NCBI RefSeq assembly: GCF_009827545.1
Contig: NZ_WTYS01000001.1
Location: forward strand, 1,699,772 to 1,763,771
Direction: 5' to 3'
DNA: 64,000 bases
DNA from: Pontixanthobacter gangjinensis
GTDB lineage: Bacteria > Pseudomonadota > Alphaproteobacteria > Sphingomonadales > Sphingomonadaceae
Part shown: positions 18,060-27,681 of the stretch, piece by piece
How the letters are laid out: each line of letters opens with the position of its first letter
Numbering within the stretch: position 1 is the stretch's first letter
Made by a program: the position numbers and the translations under genes
The notes under the pieces: generated by a model
Told to the model about the DNA's origin: nothing
The model's input: only the letters and a program-made list of their open reading frames with translations
Databases searched by the model: none

Positions 18060-18824
18060 TCAGCTTGTCCATCCAAGCCAGCTCTGCCAGAATCGCTCTC
18101 GCCTTCCCGCAGATCGCAGCAATTCGGCAAGCGAGCTGACGCCCATTGCGGGGATGCTTCCACCCTCATGGTTAAAATTATGTAAAATAGCAGCGCCTTG
18201 CGCCGTGTCGTTCCCCAAAAGCGCCGGAATGTTGCGGCCAAAGGTAAGGATCCGTTTTGGAGCAGCCAGCGCTATATGATGCGAGAGCAGCTCACCCAGT
18301 CCCGCTTCTGCCATAGAAGACCAATCGGGCATCGGTGTGTGACGGCGCAAAACAGACGTCAGATATAACCCGCTATCATCCAGACATGCCGCCCGCATCA
18401 TTCCGCTAAGCAAATTGCCTTGCGGTCCTGACAACAGATGATCGCGGTCACTTTCCTCAGGCTCAGAGACGATCACCATCAGCTCTGAACCCTTCAAACC
18501 GCGCATGGGAACGATAGGGAACGCACCGCCATCATCGACATCTGCGCTCTCCAACAGCCAGCTTTGGAACGCCGCAAGCTCGGCTGGCCAACCAGCTTGG
18601 TCGCCGCCAATTCTTTTTGCAGGCGGTGTGGCTGCTGGTGCTATTGGTTTTTTTGGCTGCGGGGCAATCTGCTGCATGGGTGAGGACACCCCTTTTAGCG
18701 TATCAGCCTCGGCCAGCCAATCCGTAGCGTCGTCCGCGAAATCGCTATCGACGCCAGCCTCCTTCCACCACTCCAGCGCAGCGGCAAATTCGTCTGCCAA
18801 ATTGTTGTTAGTGGGCTGTTCCAT
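18060..18824 (-). CDS. Uracil-DNA glycosylase superfamily protein, degenerate
   Basis: A 254-residue protein with an unstructured N-terminal third (proline- and alanine-rich, about residues 48-72) and a UDG-like domain. The segment IVSEPEESDR stands where family 4/5 enzymes have G-E-x-P-G-x-x-E, and VSSLAELLRS stands where they have the H-P-[SA] motif followed by LLR. The iron-sulfur cysteines are missing. The fold assignment rests on the order of these segments and on LLSGMMRAACLDDSGLYLTS and RILTFGRNIPALL. It may bind DNA or have lost activity. Confidence 0.65.
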   Translation of the reverse strand: MEQPTNNNLADEFAAALEWWKEAGVDSDFADDATDWLAEADTLKGVSSPMQQIAPQPKKPIAPAATPPAKRIGGDQAGWPAELAAFQSWLLESADVDDGGAFPIVPMRGLKGSELMVIVSEPEESDRDHLLSGPQGNLLSGMMRAACLDDSGLYLTSVLRRHTPMPDWSSMAEAGLGELLSHHIALAAPKRILTFGRNIPALLGNDTAQGAAILHNFNHEGGSIPAMGVSSLAELLRSAGRRERFWQSWLGWTS

Positions 18825-18912
18825 ATCCGTAGTGGGTCTTGACCTGCCGCGTGGCAGTATTCAAGGGTTTCTGCGAGTTTAGACGCAGTAATTTGACAAG
18901 GGCCTGACCGCG

Positions 18913-20583
18913 ATGAGCACCGAACCAATCGCCGAGACAATTGAACGCGAATCAATGCCATGCGACGTTGTGATCGTGGGGGGCGGGGTTGCAGGCCTCG
19001 CAGCAGCAATCCGGTTGAAGCAAATCAATGACGAAATCGAGGTCGTCGTCCTTGAAAAAGGCTCCGAAATTGGTGCCCACATTCTATCGGGTGCGGTGGT
19101 TGATCCCAAGTCGCTTGACGAGTTGCTGCCCAATTGGCGTGACATGGATTGCCCTATGGCGGAAACGCCGGTTACCGATAATTGGCACTGGGTTCTGACC
19201 AAAGGCGGGAAAACTTCGCTGCCGCATCTTATGATGCCGCCCTTCCTTTCCAACACCGGTAATTACACCGGATCGCTTGGCAATTTGACTCGCTGGCTGG
19301 CTGAGCAAGCTGAAGGCATGGGGGTGATGGTTTTTCCTGGCTTCCCTGCCGCCGAAGTAATGTTCAACGATGCAGGTGCGGTTACGGGTGTTATCACCCA
19401 AGATATGGGCGTGGCAGAGGATGGCTCGCATAAGCCCGATTTTCAGCCTGGTATGGAAATCGAGGCGAAATACACCTTTTTTGCTGAAGGCGTTCGCGGC
19501 AATCTGACCAAAATCATGAAGACCAAGTTCGACCTTGAGGCTGATTGTCAGCCGCAAGTCTATGGCCTGGGCATCAAAGAAGTTTGGGACATTGACCCTG
19601 AAAAGCATGAGCCTGGCCGGGTCATCCATACGCAGGGCTGGCCGCTGAGTGAAACCGGCACCAACGGCGGCGGGTTCCTGTATCATCAGGCCAATGGGCA
19701 AGTCGCATTGGGGCTGGTGACTTGGCTCAATTATGCGAACCCTTATGTTTCCCCCTATCAGGAATTCCAGCGGTGGAAGCATCACCCGCAAATCTCCGAA
19801 ATCCTCGAAGGCGGCAAGCGCGTTGCTTACGGCGCGCGCGCGATCAATGATGGTGGCTGGCAGTCTGTGCCGAAACTGGCATTCCCGGGCGGCGCGTTGA
19901 TTGGCTGTTCGGCTGGCTTCGTAAACGTCCCACGGATTAAGGGCAGCCACACCGCAATGAAAAGCGGCATGCTCGCGGCGGAAAGCGCCGCAGCGGCAAT
20001 CGCCGCAGGTCATGAGAACACCGAACTGGCCGATTACGACGCAAATCTGCGCGATAGCTGGATTGCGACCGAATTGAAGAAAGTCAAAAACGTGCTTCCC
20101 GCGATGGAAAAGTTCGGCGACGATTTCGGCGTTATTCTTGGCGGCATCGATATGTGGATGCGAACGCTCAAGATCGGGCTGCCGATCACGATGGATCACA
20201 CACCGGATTACAAATATCTGCAGCGCGCCGACCTGTATAAGCCGATTGATTACCCCAAGCCCGATGGCAAGTTGAGCTTTGACCGTCTGACGTCGGTTGC
20301 GTTCAGCTTCACCAATCACGCCGAAGATCAGCCGGTTCATTTGAAAGTCGCCGATCTCGAATTGCAAAGGCAGAGCGAACTTGGCGTCTATGCCGGGCCG
20401 TCAAACCGTTATTGCCCGGCTGGCGTATATGAATGGCTGGAGCAGGATGACGGAACGATGATGTTCCAGATCAACTCGCAAAATTGCGTCCATTGCAAAA
20501 CTTGCGACATCAAGGATCCGAACCAGAACATCAACTGGACCACGCCCGAAGGCGGCGGCGGACCGAACTATCCGAATATGTGA
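18913..20583 (+). CDS. Electron transfer flavoprotein-ubiquinone oxidoreductase
   Basis: A 556-residue membrane-associated enzyme passing electrons from ETF to the quinone pool during fatty-acid and amino-acid oxidation. The FAD-binding loop is VIVGGGVAGLAAAIRL (residues 20-35). The C-terminal [4Fe-4S] site uses Cys in RYCPAGVYEW and CVHCKTCDI (525, 528, 531), followed by the characteristic DPNQNINWTTPEGGGGP. It is divergent from the UDG-like gene with 88 bases between them. The etfAB genes are not in the window. Confidence 0.97.
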   Translation: MSTEPIAETIERESMPCDVVIVGGGVAGLAAAIRLKQINDEIEVVVLEKGSEIGAHILSGAVVDPKSLDELLPNWRDMDCPMAETPVTDNWHWVLTKGGKTSLPHLMMPPFLSNTGNYTGSLGNLTRWLAEQAEGMGVMVFPGFPAAEVMFNDAGAVTGVITQDMGVAEDGSHKPDFQPGMEIEAKYTFFAEGVRGNLTKIMKTKFDLEADCQPQVYGLGIKEVWDIDPEKHEPGRVIHTQGWPLSETGTNGGGFLYHQANGQVALGLVTWLNYANPYVSPYQEFQRWKHHPQISEILEGGKRVAYGARAINDGGWQSVPKLAFPGGALIGCSAGFVNVPRIKGSHTAMKSGMLAAESAAAAIAAGHENTELADYDANLRDSWIATELKKVKNVLPAMEKFGDDFGVILGGIDMWMRTLKIGLPITMDHTPDYKYLQRADLYKPIDYPKPDGKLSFDRLTSVAFSFTNHAEDQPVHLKVADLELQRQSELGVYAGPSNRYCPAGVYEWLEQDDGTMMFQINSQNCVHCKTCDIKDPNQNINWTTPEGGGGPNYPNM

Positions 20584-20668
20584 GGAGCGTACGCAAACGA
20601 CCAAATTGCACACGCAGGCGGATCTTTAATCTTGTTGGGTCATTCGAAGTTATCAAGGAGACAAGGGA

Positions 20669-21046
20669 GTGAGGCGAACCCGGCTAACATGGTTTGCGCT
20701 CGGAGCCCTGACGATATTGAGCGTCAGCATACTTGCGAAGATGCTTCTCGTTTCCGATGAACCGCGCCCGACTATCGCCGTCTTGGAGTTGATTGAGCCG
20801 GTCGAATCACGCGAGGGCTTTCGAAACGAGGACATGATTGCAAATGTCACAGGTGAACTAGCTCGCAATTGCGGCGCGACCTTCTTTAAAACAACGTTTC
20901 TATTCGATGACCATATCCCGACAATGGAAATAGCGATTATCCCAATAAATTCAGTAGCGATTGAGTGTATTTTGAAAGAGTCGAAGCGGCGGTCAATCCA
21001 GACAAGCATTATCTTTAGGCGGGCCAGTGAATCGCAAACTCGCTAG
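20669..21046 (+). CDS. Hypothetical membrane-anchored protein
   Basis: A 125-residue protein, GTG start, with one N-terminal membrane helix (residues 7-28) and a soluble domain with no motif I recognise. Two cysteines (about residues 68 and 102) lie in the outside-facing part. Base composition looks richer in A+T than in the neighbours. It lies between ETF-QO and ispE, on the same strand. A purine-rich AGGGAG stretch touches the start codon and an AAGGAG lies ten bases further up. It may be a lineage-specific gene. Confidence 0.5.
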   Translation: MRRTRLTWFALGALTILSVSILAKMLLVSDEPRPTIAVLELIEPVESREGFRNEDMIANVTGELARNCGATFFKTTFLFDDHIPTMEIAIIPINSVAIECILKESKRRSIQTSIIFRRASESQTR

Positions 21047-21125
21047 CGGCTTTATCACCGCTGACGATTGTCCGCTTTCCACCCCAACACAAGACAATCT
21101 CATTATTCGCGGCTAACGTATTTTT

Positions 21126-21938
21126 GTGACTTTCTCCGAAACCGCCTATGCCAAGATTAACCTTGCTCTGCATGTCCGCAGGCGGCGGGAGGATGGTTAT
21201 CATGAGCTCGAAACTTTATTCGCCTTTGTTGATCGCGGGGATGTGCTGAGCGCGGCTTCGGCAGAGCAGGATATATTGACAGTCGCTGGAGAATTCGCTG
21301 CGCAACTAACTGATCCGTTTGATAATATAATCTCCAAGGCTATGTCCGCGCTGCCCCGTTCGGGCGGGTTGGCGATTGCTATGGAGAAAAACTTGCCGGT
21401 CGCCGCCGGTTTGGGCGGAGGGTCTGCTGATGCAGGGGCGGTGTTCCGAATTATCCGCGAGATGCATGGTGTGCCCGACGATTGGCGCGAGCGCGCGGCC
21501 AAGCTTGGCGCGGATGTTCCCGCTTGTGTCGAAAGCATCACTTGTATCGGGCGTGGAACCGGAACTGAATTGGAAGCGACAGAAAGCGATTTGGCCGGAA
21601 CGCCCGTCTTGCTGGTCAATCCGCGTGTTCCGCTTGCCACAGGGCCGGTATTCAAGGCGTGGGATGGAATTGACCGAGGGCCAATGCCCGATGGCCCAGC
21701 CTCATTCATCGCCGCGCAGGGCCGCAATGATCTGGAAGCGCCTGCCATTCAATTGTGCCCTCCCATTGCTGAAGTGCTTGAAGCCCTGCGAGGGACAGGG
21801 GCGTTCTTGAGCCGTATGTCAGGCTCGGGGGCGACTTGCTTTGCGCTCTATCACTCCGAAAACGATTTAAATGAAGCCGCACGAGAAATCGCGTCTACAT
21901 ACCCTGATTGGTGGCAAATGTCTGGCAAATTGAGATAG
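21126..21938 (+). CDS. ispE: 4-diphosphocytidyl-2-C-methyl-D-erythritol kinase
   Basis: A 270-residue GHMP-family kinase of the non-mevalonate isoprenoid pathway. It has AKINLALHV at residues 9-17 with the substrate-binding lysine and the ATP loop PVAAGLGGGSADAG at 91-104, with a C-terminal RMSGSGATCFAL. The GTG at 21126 is the only start that keeps the conserved AKINL block near the N-terminus. The next gene follows after 10 bases. Confidence 0.95.
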   Translation: MTFSETAYAKINLALHVRRRREDGYHELETLFAFVDRGDVLSAASAEQDILTVAGEFAAQLTDPFDNIISKAMSALPRSGGLAIAMEKNLPVAAGLGGGSADAGAVFRIIREMHGVPDDWRERAAKLGADVPACVESITCIGRGTGTELEATESDLAGTPVLLVNPRVPLATGPVFKAWDGIDRGPMPDGPASFIAAQGRNDLEAPAIQLCPPIAEVLEALRGTGAFLSRMSGSGATCFALYHSENDLNEAAREIASTYPDWWQMSGKLR

Positions 21939-21948
21939 AGAAAATCCG

Positions 21949-22683
21949 ATGATGATCGATGAACTTCCTTATCGTCGCGTTGGCGAAGCAAAGCGCGGCG
22001 GGATCGTTTGCGTGGCTGACCATGCGTCGAATTTTGTGCCAGATGATGTGGTGCTCGGCATTCCGTCCGAGCTTTTGGACACGCATATCGCGGTAGATAT
22101 TGGCACGAATGGCCTGGCTGACCGGATGGGGCGCCGCCATGGTATCGCGGCCCATATTGCCACCGTCAGCCGCCTCGTCTGCGATTTGCATCGCACAGAG
22201 GACGCGCTTGCAGTAGTCCCGACAGAGAGTGACGGGCATCTGATACCGGGCAATATCGGTGCGAATTTGGAGGTTCGGCTGGAGCGATTTCATCGGCCGT
22301 ATCACACTGCGCTCGGGGAATGGCTGGATGAAGTTGAACCCGAACTTATCGTGGCATTGCATAGCTTTACACCCAAGCTTGAAAGCAAAGTCGAGGATCG
22401 TCCGTGGCAAGTTGCGTTGTTGTATAATCAAGATGATAGCGCCGCCCGCCATGCGATCCGGTTGTTTTCGGAAGAAGGCCTGACGGTCGGCGACAACCAG
22501 CCTTATTCGGGCAAACAATTGAACGCCACAATGGACCGCCATGCAGAGGCCAAGGGCCGCAAATATCTCACGCTTGAAATAAGGCAGGATCTGATCACCA
22601 CCAAGGCGCAGCAGGCGCGCTGGGCAGGGCTGATTACCGATGTCACCAACCGGGTCGCACTGGCAATCAAGGGTGAAAGCTGA
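21949..22683 (+). CDS. N-formylglutamate amidohydrolase family protein
   Basis: A 244-residue zinc hydrolase-like protein. The family pattern is visible: CVADHASNFVP near residue 23 (metal site D/H), HIAVDIGTNGLAD, LVCDLHR and the later ALHSFTP. Classical members release formate from N-formylglutamate in histidine breakdown, but no hut gene is near, so the substrate here is open. Two ATG codons open the gene; the first is listed. Confidence 0.87.
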   Translation: MMIDELPYRRVGEAKRGGIVCVADHASNFVPDDVVLGIPSELLDTHIAVDIGTNGLADRMGRRHGIAAHIATVSRLVCDLHRTEDALAVVPTESDGHLIPGNIGANLEVRLERFHRPYHTALGEWLDEVEPELIVALHSFTPKLESKVEDRPWQVALLYNQDDSAARHAIRLFSEEGLTVGDNQPYSGKQLNATMDRHAEAKGRKYLTLEIRQDLITTKAQQARWAGLITDVTNRVALAIKGES

Positions 22684-22704
22684 CCCGCCTTCAATTAGTC
22701 TGTC

Positions 22705-22761
22705 GGCCCGCAATATGTCCACCAATATGGCCGCCTGAAGATTTTCTGTTTCAGTCGGGCC
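22705..22761 (+). other. Possible structured element before ilvD
   Basis: An outer inverted repeat GGCCCG/CGGGCC (22705-22710 and 22756-22761) encloses a second one CTGAA/TTCAG (22735-22739 and 22750-22754). Two direct copies of CAATATG lie between them (22711-22717, 22723-22729). It could end the upstream transcript or form part of the ilvD leader. Confidence 0.3.
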
Positions 22762-22825
22762 TTCTGCTAGGGTAGGATTGCTGCCAAGGCGGTTGTTCAA
22801 ACCGTCAGACTGACCGGAGCCTATA

Positions 22826-24682
22826 ATGCCGACCTATCGTTCCCGCACTACCACTCATGGCCGTAACATGGCCGGCGCACGCGGATTGTGGCGCGCAACG
22901 GGCATGAAGGATGGCGATTTCGGCAAGCCAATTATCGCTGTGGTCAACAGCTTTACCCAATTCGTGCCGGGCCATGTCCACCTTAAAGACCTTGGCCAAT
23001 TGGTTGCGCGAGAGATCGAAGCATCGGGCGGAGTTGCCAAGGAATTCAATACTATAGCGGTCGATGATGGCATTGCGATGGGGCACGACGGCATGCTCTA
23101 TTCTCTCCCCAGTCGCGATCTGATTTCGGACAGCGTTGAATATATGGTCAACGCCCACTGCGCCGATGCGATGGTGTGCATTTCCAATTGCGACAAAATT
23201 ACCCCAGGTATGCTTAACGCGGCAATGCGGATCAACATTCCGGTGGTGTTCGTCTCTGGCGGGCCAATGGAGGCTGGCAAAGTCGTTTTGAATGGTCAAA
23301 CCAAGGCAATCGATCTGGTCGATGCGATGGTCGCCGCCGCCGATGACAAATATACTGATGAAGAGGTCGAAGATATCGAACGCTCGGCTTGCCCTACATG
23401 CGGCAGCTGCTCCGGAATGTTCACCGCCAATTCGATGAATTGCCTGACCGAGGCGCTTGGCCTGTCGCTACCCGGTAACGGCTCAGTTTTGGCAACGCAC
23501 TCCGACCGCAAAAGTCTGTTCGAGCGCGCCGGACGATTGATCGTAACCTTGGCCAAACGCTATTACGAAGAAGATGACGAAAGCGTACTACCACGCTCCA
23601 TCGCCAGTTTCTCTGCATTTGAAAACGCAATGTCACTCGATATTACAATGGGTGGCTCGACAAACACCGTGTTGCATTTGCTCGCTGCAGCGCATGAAGC
23701 GGGAGTTGATTTCACTATGAAGGATATCGACCGGCTCAGTCGCCGTGTTCCTTGTCTATCCAAAGTCGCTCCGGCCAAAGACGACGTCCATATGGAGGAC
23801 GTCCACCGAGCGGGCGGGATTATGTCGCTGCTGGGACAGCTTGACAATGCTGGCCTGCTCAACACAGCGCTGCCGACTGTGCACAGCCCGACAATGGCCG
23901 ATGCGCTAGATGATTGGGACATCTCGCGCACCAGCAATCCGAAGGTCCATGAGTTCTTCAGTGCCGCACCGGGCGGGGTGCCGACTCAAACCGCGTTCAG
24001 CCAGTCGAGCCGCTGGGACAGCCTCGATCTCGACCGTAAAACGGGCGTAATCCGCAGTGCAGAGCATGCCTTCAGCAAAGATGGCGGGCTGGCGGTTCTG
24101 GCGGGCAATATCGCGCTCGATGGCTGCATCGTAAAGACTGCTGGCGTCGATGAATCGATTCTGAAATTCACTGGTCCGGCGCGGGTTTTCGAAAGTCAGG
24201 ATGATGCGGTAACCGCGATCCTGACCGAACAGATTGCCGAGGGCGATGTGCTGGTAATCCGCTATGAAGGGCCCAAAGGCGGGCCGGGCATGCAGGAAAT
24301 GCTATATCCGACCAGTTACCTCAAATCTAAGGGGCTAGGCGCGGCTTGTGCCTTGTTGACCGACGGGCGCTTTTCCGGCGGAACATCGGGTCTTTCGATT
24401 GGTCATGTGTCGCCAGAAGCGGCAGAGGGCGGCACCATTGCTCTTGTGGAAGAAGGGGACACAATCGCCATCGACATTCCGGGCAGAAAAATTTCATTAG
24501 CAATTTCCGATGATGAGCTGGCCAAACGCCGTGCAGCGATGGAGGCCAAGGGCGATGGCGCTTGGCGGCCTACAAAGGACCGGCCCCGCATGGTGTCGCA
24601 AGCCTTGCAAGCGTATGCCGCGATGACCACCAGTGCGGCACGCGGTGCGGTGCGCGATATTTCTCAGTTGAAGCGGGGTTGA
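22826..24682 (+). CDS. ilvD: Dihydroxy-acid dehydratase
   Basis: A 618-residue enzyme of valine, isoleucine and pantothenate synthesis, dehydrating dihydroxy acids to 2-keto acids. Cluster-binding cysteines are in [11 protein letters not shown] and [25 protein letters not shown] and [11 protein letters not shown] are also conserved. Length is as usual for the IlvD family. It has a 142-base upstream region and its own likely promoter. A small lipoprotein gene follows after 5 bases. Confidence 0.97.
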   Translation: MPTYRSRTTTHGRNMAGARGLWRATGMKDGDFGKPIIAVVNSFTQFVPGHVHLKDLGQLVAREIEASGGVAKEFNTIAVDDGIAMGHDGMLYSLPSRDLISDSVEYMVNAHCADAMVCISNCDKITPGMLNAAMRINIPVVFVSGGPMEAGKVVLNGQTKAIDLVDAMVAAADDKYTDEEVEDIERSACPTCGSCSGMFTANSMNCLTEALGLSLPGNGSVLATHSDRKSLFERAGRLIVTLAKRYYEEDDESVLPRSIASFSAFENAMSLDITMGGSTNTVLHLLAAAHEAGVDFTMKDIDRLSRRVPCLSKVAPAKDDVHMEDVHRAGGIMSLLGQLDNAGLLNTALPTVHSPTMADALDDWDISRTSNPKVHEFFSAAPGGVPTQTAFSQSSRWDSLDLDRKTGVIRSAEHAFSKDGGLAVLAGNIALDGCIVKTAGVDESILKFTGPARVFESQDDAVTAILTEQIAEGDVLVIRYEGPKGGPGMQEMLYPTSYLKSKGLGAACALLTDGRFSGGTSGLSIGHVSPEAAEGGTIALVEEGDTIAIDIPGRKISLAISDDELAKRRAAMEAKGDGAWRPTKDRPRMVSQALQAYAAMTTSAARGAVRDISQLKRG

Positions 24683-24687
24683 TAGCG

Positions 24688-25059
24688 ATGTCAGCAAGAT
24701 TCCTCGCGCTGCCAAGTTCGGTGGTACTGCTGGCCTCTTGTTCGGCAGATGTCGATCAACCGCAAGCAGAGGCAGGGGCCGAAACTATCGAATGTGCGTT
24801 GGGCGAGAGCGGAGATTTTTCCGCAACCTGTCAAGTTGAACGGGCCACTGCTGATGGTCTGAACTTGCTTGTGGTCCGCCACCCCGATGGCGGATTTCGC
24901 CGGTTCGAGCAGCTTACCGACGGACGCGGATTGGCCGAGGCAGATGGCGCGGAAATTCTGGTAAGATCACTCCAAGGCGATCTGTTAGAGGTGGCCATCG
25001 GGCCAGATCGCTACCGCTTCAAAGCGCAGAAGCAGAATGCGGATGCTGCGAGCGAGTGA
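24688..25059 (+). CDS. Small putative lipoprotein
   Basis: A 123-residue protein. The N-terminus MSARFLALPSSVVLLASC ends in a lipobox (LASC, Cys18), so it is probably lipidated and exported. The mature part is acidic, with two cysteines (CALGESGDFSATC, probably a disulfide) and a beta-rich C-terminal half (LLEVAIGPDRYRF). I recognise no family. The ATG at 24688 is chosen because it gives the signal peptide. It overlaps the start of nnr by 23 bases, so the two are coupled. Confidence 0.65.
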   Translation: MSARFLALPSSVVLLASCSADVDQPQAEAGAETIECALGESGDFSATCQVERATADGLNLLVVRHPDGGFRRFEQLTDGRGLAEADGAEILVRSLQGDLLEVAIGPDRYRFKAQKQNADAASE

Positions 25060-26488
25060 CCATATCCTGACCGTCCGCCAGATGCAGGCGGCGGAGCAGG
25101 CGCTCATTGATGCTGGCGGCACCAATGAGCAATTGATGCAGATTGCTGGTAAAGGCGCTGCCGAATGGGTCTGGCGGATTGCTGCAGGGCGCAGTGTGAC
25201 CGTGTTGTGTGGGCCCGGCAACAATGGCGGCGATGGCTATGTTATTGCAGAGGTTTTGCGCCAACGCGGGTTGGTAGTGTCGGTAGTTGCACCCGCGGAT
25301 CCGGTAAGCGCTGCCGCACAAAATGCCCGCGCATCCTATCACGGGCACATTCAGGACAATTACCGTAAGGCGCAGGCAGATATTCTGGTCGATTGCCTGT
25401 TTGGAACGGGCCTGTCTCGCGGCCTGTCCAATGAACTGGTGGAGATGCTGGAAGAACTCGCCTCATGGCATGATTTCGTCATTGCGGTCGATCTGCCTAG
25501 CGGCGTCGATTCGGATAATGGCGCGTTGCTCTCGGGTATACCGCATTATGATCTGACCATCGCGCTGGGGGCATGGAAATGGGCGCATTGGATAATGCCC
25601 GCCGCCCAATACATGGGAAGTCGGCAATTGGTACCTATTGGCATCGATGCATCGAATGAAGCAGATTTCACGACGCCGCGCTTGCTTTCCAAACCTCGGT
25701 TCGATGCCCCAAATGCTGCCGCGCATAAATATTCACGCGGCTTGGTTGCGATTGTCGCTGGCGATATGCCCGGGGCAGCGCAGCTCGCAGCGAAGGCGGC
25801 GATGCGTGGTGGTGCGGGATATGTGAAAATCCTGACCGGCGGACGACAATTAGATGCCCCAAGCGAGCTTGTGGTCGATTCGCGTCCGCTGAGCGAGGCG
25901 TTGTCAGACGAGCGTATATCTGCGCTTGTGGCAGGACCCGGCCTGGGCACTGGCGCACGTTCCCAGCAAGTCTTGGAAATTGTGCTAAATTGGCCTCGTG
26001 ATATTCCCACTGTCCTCGATGCAGATGCGCTCAATTTAATTGGGAAGGTGGATTGGCCGCCGCCGTCCGAACGCACATTCGTTCTGACACCCCACTCTGG
26101 CGAGCTGGCGCAATTGCGAAGCGCCTTCGAACCTCCGGACACAAAGGGACCACTGGCCTCAAAAGTCCACCACACCATCGAACTTGATTGGATGACCGAC
26201 GCTACGATTGTGGCGAAGGGGCCCGATACAATCATCTTCAATCGTGATCTGGGTATGGCAATCGCGCCGCCTGCATCCAGCTGGCTTTCGGTGGCCGGCA
26301 CTGGCGATGTTCTCGCCGGAATAATCGCTAGCAGACTGGCGACAGGGGCCGATCCTTTTGTCGCAGCGTGTGACGGTGTTTGGCTGCATGGGCGAGCCGC
26401 GCGGCTTGCTGGAGGCATCACAGGCAAACCGTTTACCGCCTCCGAGCTTGCAGGAAGGGTCGCACAGGCCTACGCGGCGTGTCTGTGA
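25037..26488 (+). CDS. nnr: Bifunctional NAD(P)H-hydrate epimerase / ADP-dependent dehydratase
   Basis: A 483-residue repair enzyme for hydrated NAD(P)H. The N-terminal epimerase (YjeF_N) half carries CGPGNNGGDGYVIAEVL near residue 57. The C-terminal ribokinase-like dehydratase half carries TPHSGE and the ATP/ADP site AGTGDVLAGI. The fusion is the usual bacterial form. It overlaps the lipoprotein gene upstream and shares a GTGA overlap with the RNA methyltransferase gene downstream. Confidence 0.94.
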   Translation: MRMLRASDHILTVRQMQAAEQALIDAGGTNEQLMQIAGKGAAEWVWRIAAGRSVTVLCGPGNNGGDGYVIAEVLRQRGLVVSVVAPADPVSAAAQNARASYHGHIQDNYRKAQADILVDCLFGTGLSRGLSNELVEMLEELASWHDFVIAVDLPSGVDSDNGALLSGIPHYDLTIALGAWKWAHWIMPAAQYMGSRQLVPIGIDASNEADFTTPRLLSKPRFDAPNAAAHKYSRGLVAIVAGDMPGAAQLAAKAAMRGGAGYVKILTGGRQLDAPSELVVDSRPLSEALSDERISALVAGPGLGTGARSQQVLEIVLNWPRDIPTVLDADALNLIGKVDWPPPSERTFVLTPHSGELAQLRSAFEPPDTKGPLASKVHHTIELDWMTDATIVAKGPDTIIFNRDLGMAIAPPASSWLSVAGTGDVLAGIIASRLATGADPFVAACDGVWLHGRAARLAGGITGKPFTASELAGRVAQAYAACL

Positions 26489-27681
26489 CCAATCCATCTG
26501 AAATAGTTCGTATTGCCGCGAAAGGCGACGGCTTGACCGCCGATGGGCGCCACGCGCCCGGTTCTGCGCCAGGTGACATATTGCTGCCCGATGGAACGCT
26601 GGAGCGCGGGCCGCATCATGTGACGCCGCCTTGCCGGCATTTCAGGAAATGCGGTGGATGTTCGTTGCAGCAATTGGACGAACAATCGCTGGCGGAATTC
26701 GTGACTTCTCGCGTTGTGAATGCGGCAGATGGGCAGGGCATCTCAATTGGCGAATTGCTGCCTGCGCATCTCTCGCCTTCCAAAAGCCGCCGCCGGGCGA
26801 CACTGCATGCGGTCAATGGCGGCGGCAAAGCCTTGATCGGATTTCGCGAGGGGGGGTCACATAAGATTGTTGGCCTGACTGAATGCCATATTCTTGATGA
26901 GCGTTTGTTCTCGGTAGTTGATGCTCTGCGATCGATACTCGGGCGGCGCAAAGGCAAATATTCTTGCGACATTGAGCTGACTTTGACCGACCAAGGGGTT
27001 GATTGTTCAATCAAGAATTTGGCTATCGAAGGCCTTGAGCAAACCGAGGCAATGCTCGATTTCGCTCGCGATATGAGTCTGGCGCGGCTTACCGTCGATC
27101 AGGGATACGGGCCAGAGGCGATGTGGGAGCCGGAGCCTGTAACGATTACAATGTCGGGTGTTCCGGTCGGTTTTCCTAGTGGAGCCTTCTTGCAGGCAAC
27201 GCCAGACGGGGAAGCGGTTCTGGCGGCTGATGCAGTCGCATGGCTTGATGGCGCAACAACCGTCGCCGATCTGTTTTCCGGCCTGGGTACATTTGCCTTT
27301 GCACTCGCCCCAAAAGCGAAAGTTCTGGCAGCAGAGGCTGCGCGCGATGCGCATATGGCCTGCTTGCTGGCCGCTCGATTTTCAGGCCGTCCGATCCATT
27401 CGATTCACCGTGATTTGTTTCGTGGACCATTGTTACCGCAAGAACTCAACGCATTTGGCGGGGTGTTGCTCGATCCCCCGCGTGCTGGTGCGCGTGACCA
27501 ATGCGATCAATTGGCGCAAAGCACAACCGAGCGGGTGGTCTATATCAGCTGCAATCCATCAAGCTGGGCACGCGACGCAAAGCGATTGGTTGAAGGTGGA
27601 TACCGGCTTGAGAAATTGCATCCTGTTGGCCAGTTCCGCTGGTCAAGCCACGTCGAGCTGGCGAGCTTGTTTGTACGCTAG
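26485..27681 (+). CDS. TrmA/RlmD-family RNA (uracil-5-)-methyltransferase
   Basis: A 398-residue class I RNA methyltransferase. CRHFRKCGGCSLQQL (about residues 49-63) with the later TECHILDE supplies the four cysteines of a [4Fe-4S] cluster as in RlmD. The SAM loop is DLFSGLGTFAFAL. DPPRAGAR and the catalytic cysteine in YISCNPSSW complete the pattern. The likely target is a uridine of 23S rRNA; the exact position cannot be told. The GTG at 26485 overlaps the nnr stop codon. Its TAG stop lies within a palindrome shared with the convergent gene. Confidence 0.9.
   Translation: MTNPSEIVRIAAKGDGLTADGRHAPGSAPGDILLPDGTLERGPHHVTPPCRHFRKCGGCSLQQLDEQSLAEFVTSRVVNAADGQGISIGELLPAHLSPSKSRRRATLHAVNGGGKALIGFREGGSHKIVGLTECHILDERLFSVVDALRSILGRRKGKYSCDIELTLTDQGVDCSIKNLAIEGLEQTEAMLDFARDMSLARLTVDQGYGPEAMWEPEPVTITMSGVPVGFPSGAFLQATPDGEAVLAADAVAWLDGATTVADLFSGLGTFAFALAPKAKVLAAEAARDAHMACLLAARFSGRPIHSIHRDLFRGPLLPQELNAFGGVLLDPPRAGARDQCDQLAQSTTERVVYISCNPSSWARDAKRLVEGGYRLEKLHPVGQFRWSSHVELASLFVR

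Noticed and set aside
19084-20367. A 427-codon open frame on the minus strand under the ETF-QO gene
   Set aside because: It lies wholly antisense to a strongly supported gene, has no recognisable domain and reflects codon bias of the sense gene.
21895-22800. A 301-codon open frame on the minus strand
   Set aside because: It is antisense to the N-formylglutamate amidohydrolase gene and extends into the ilvD upstream region without motifs or ribosome-binding site.
26380-26484. Upstream extension of the RNA methyltransferase gene
   Set aside because: It overlaps nnr completely and lacks conservation; the GTG at 26485 gives the usual 4-base operon overlap.
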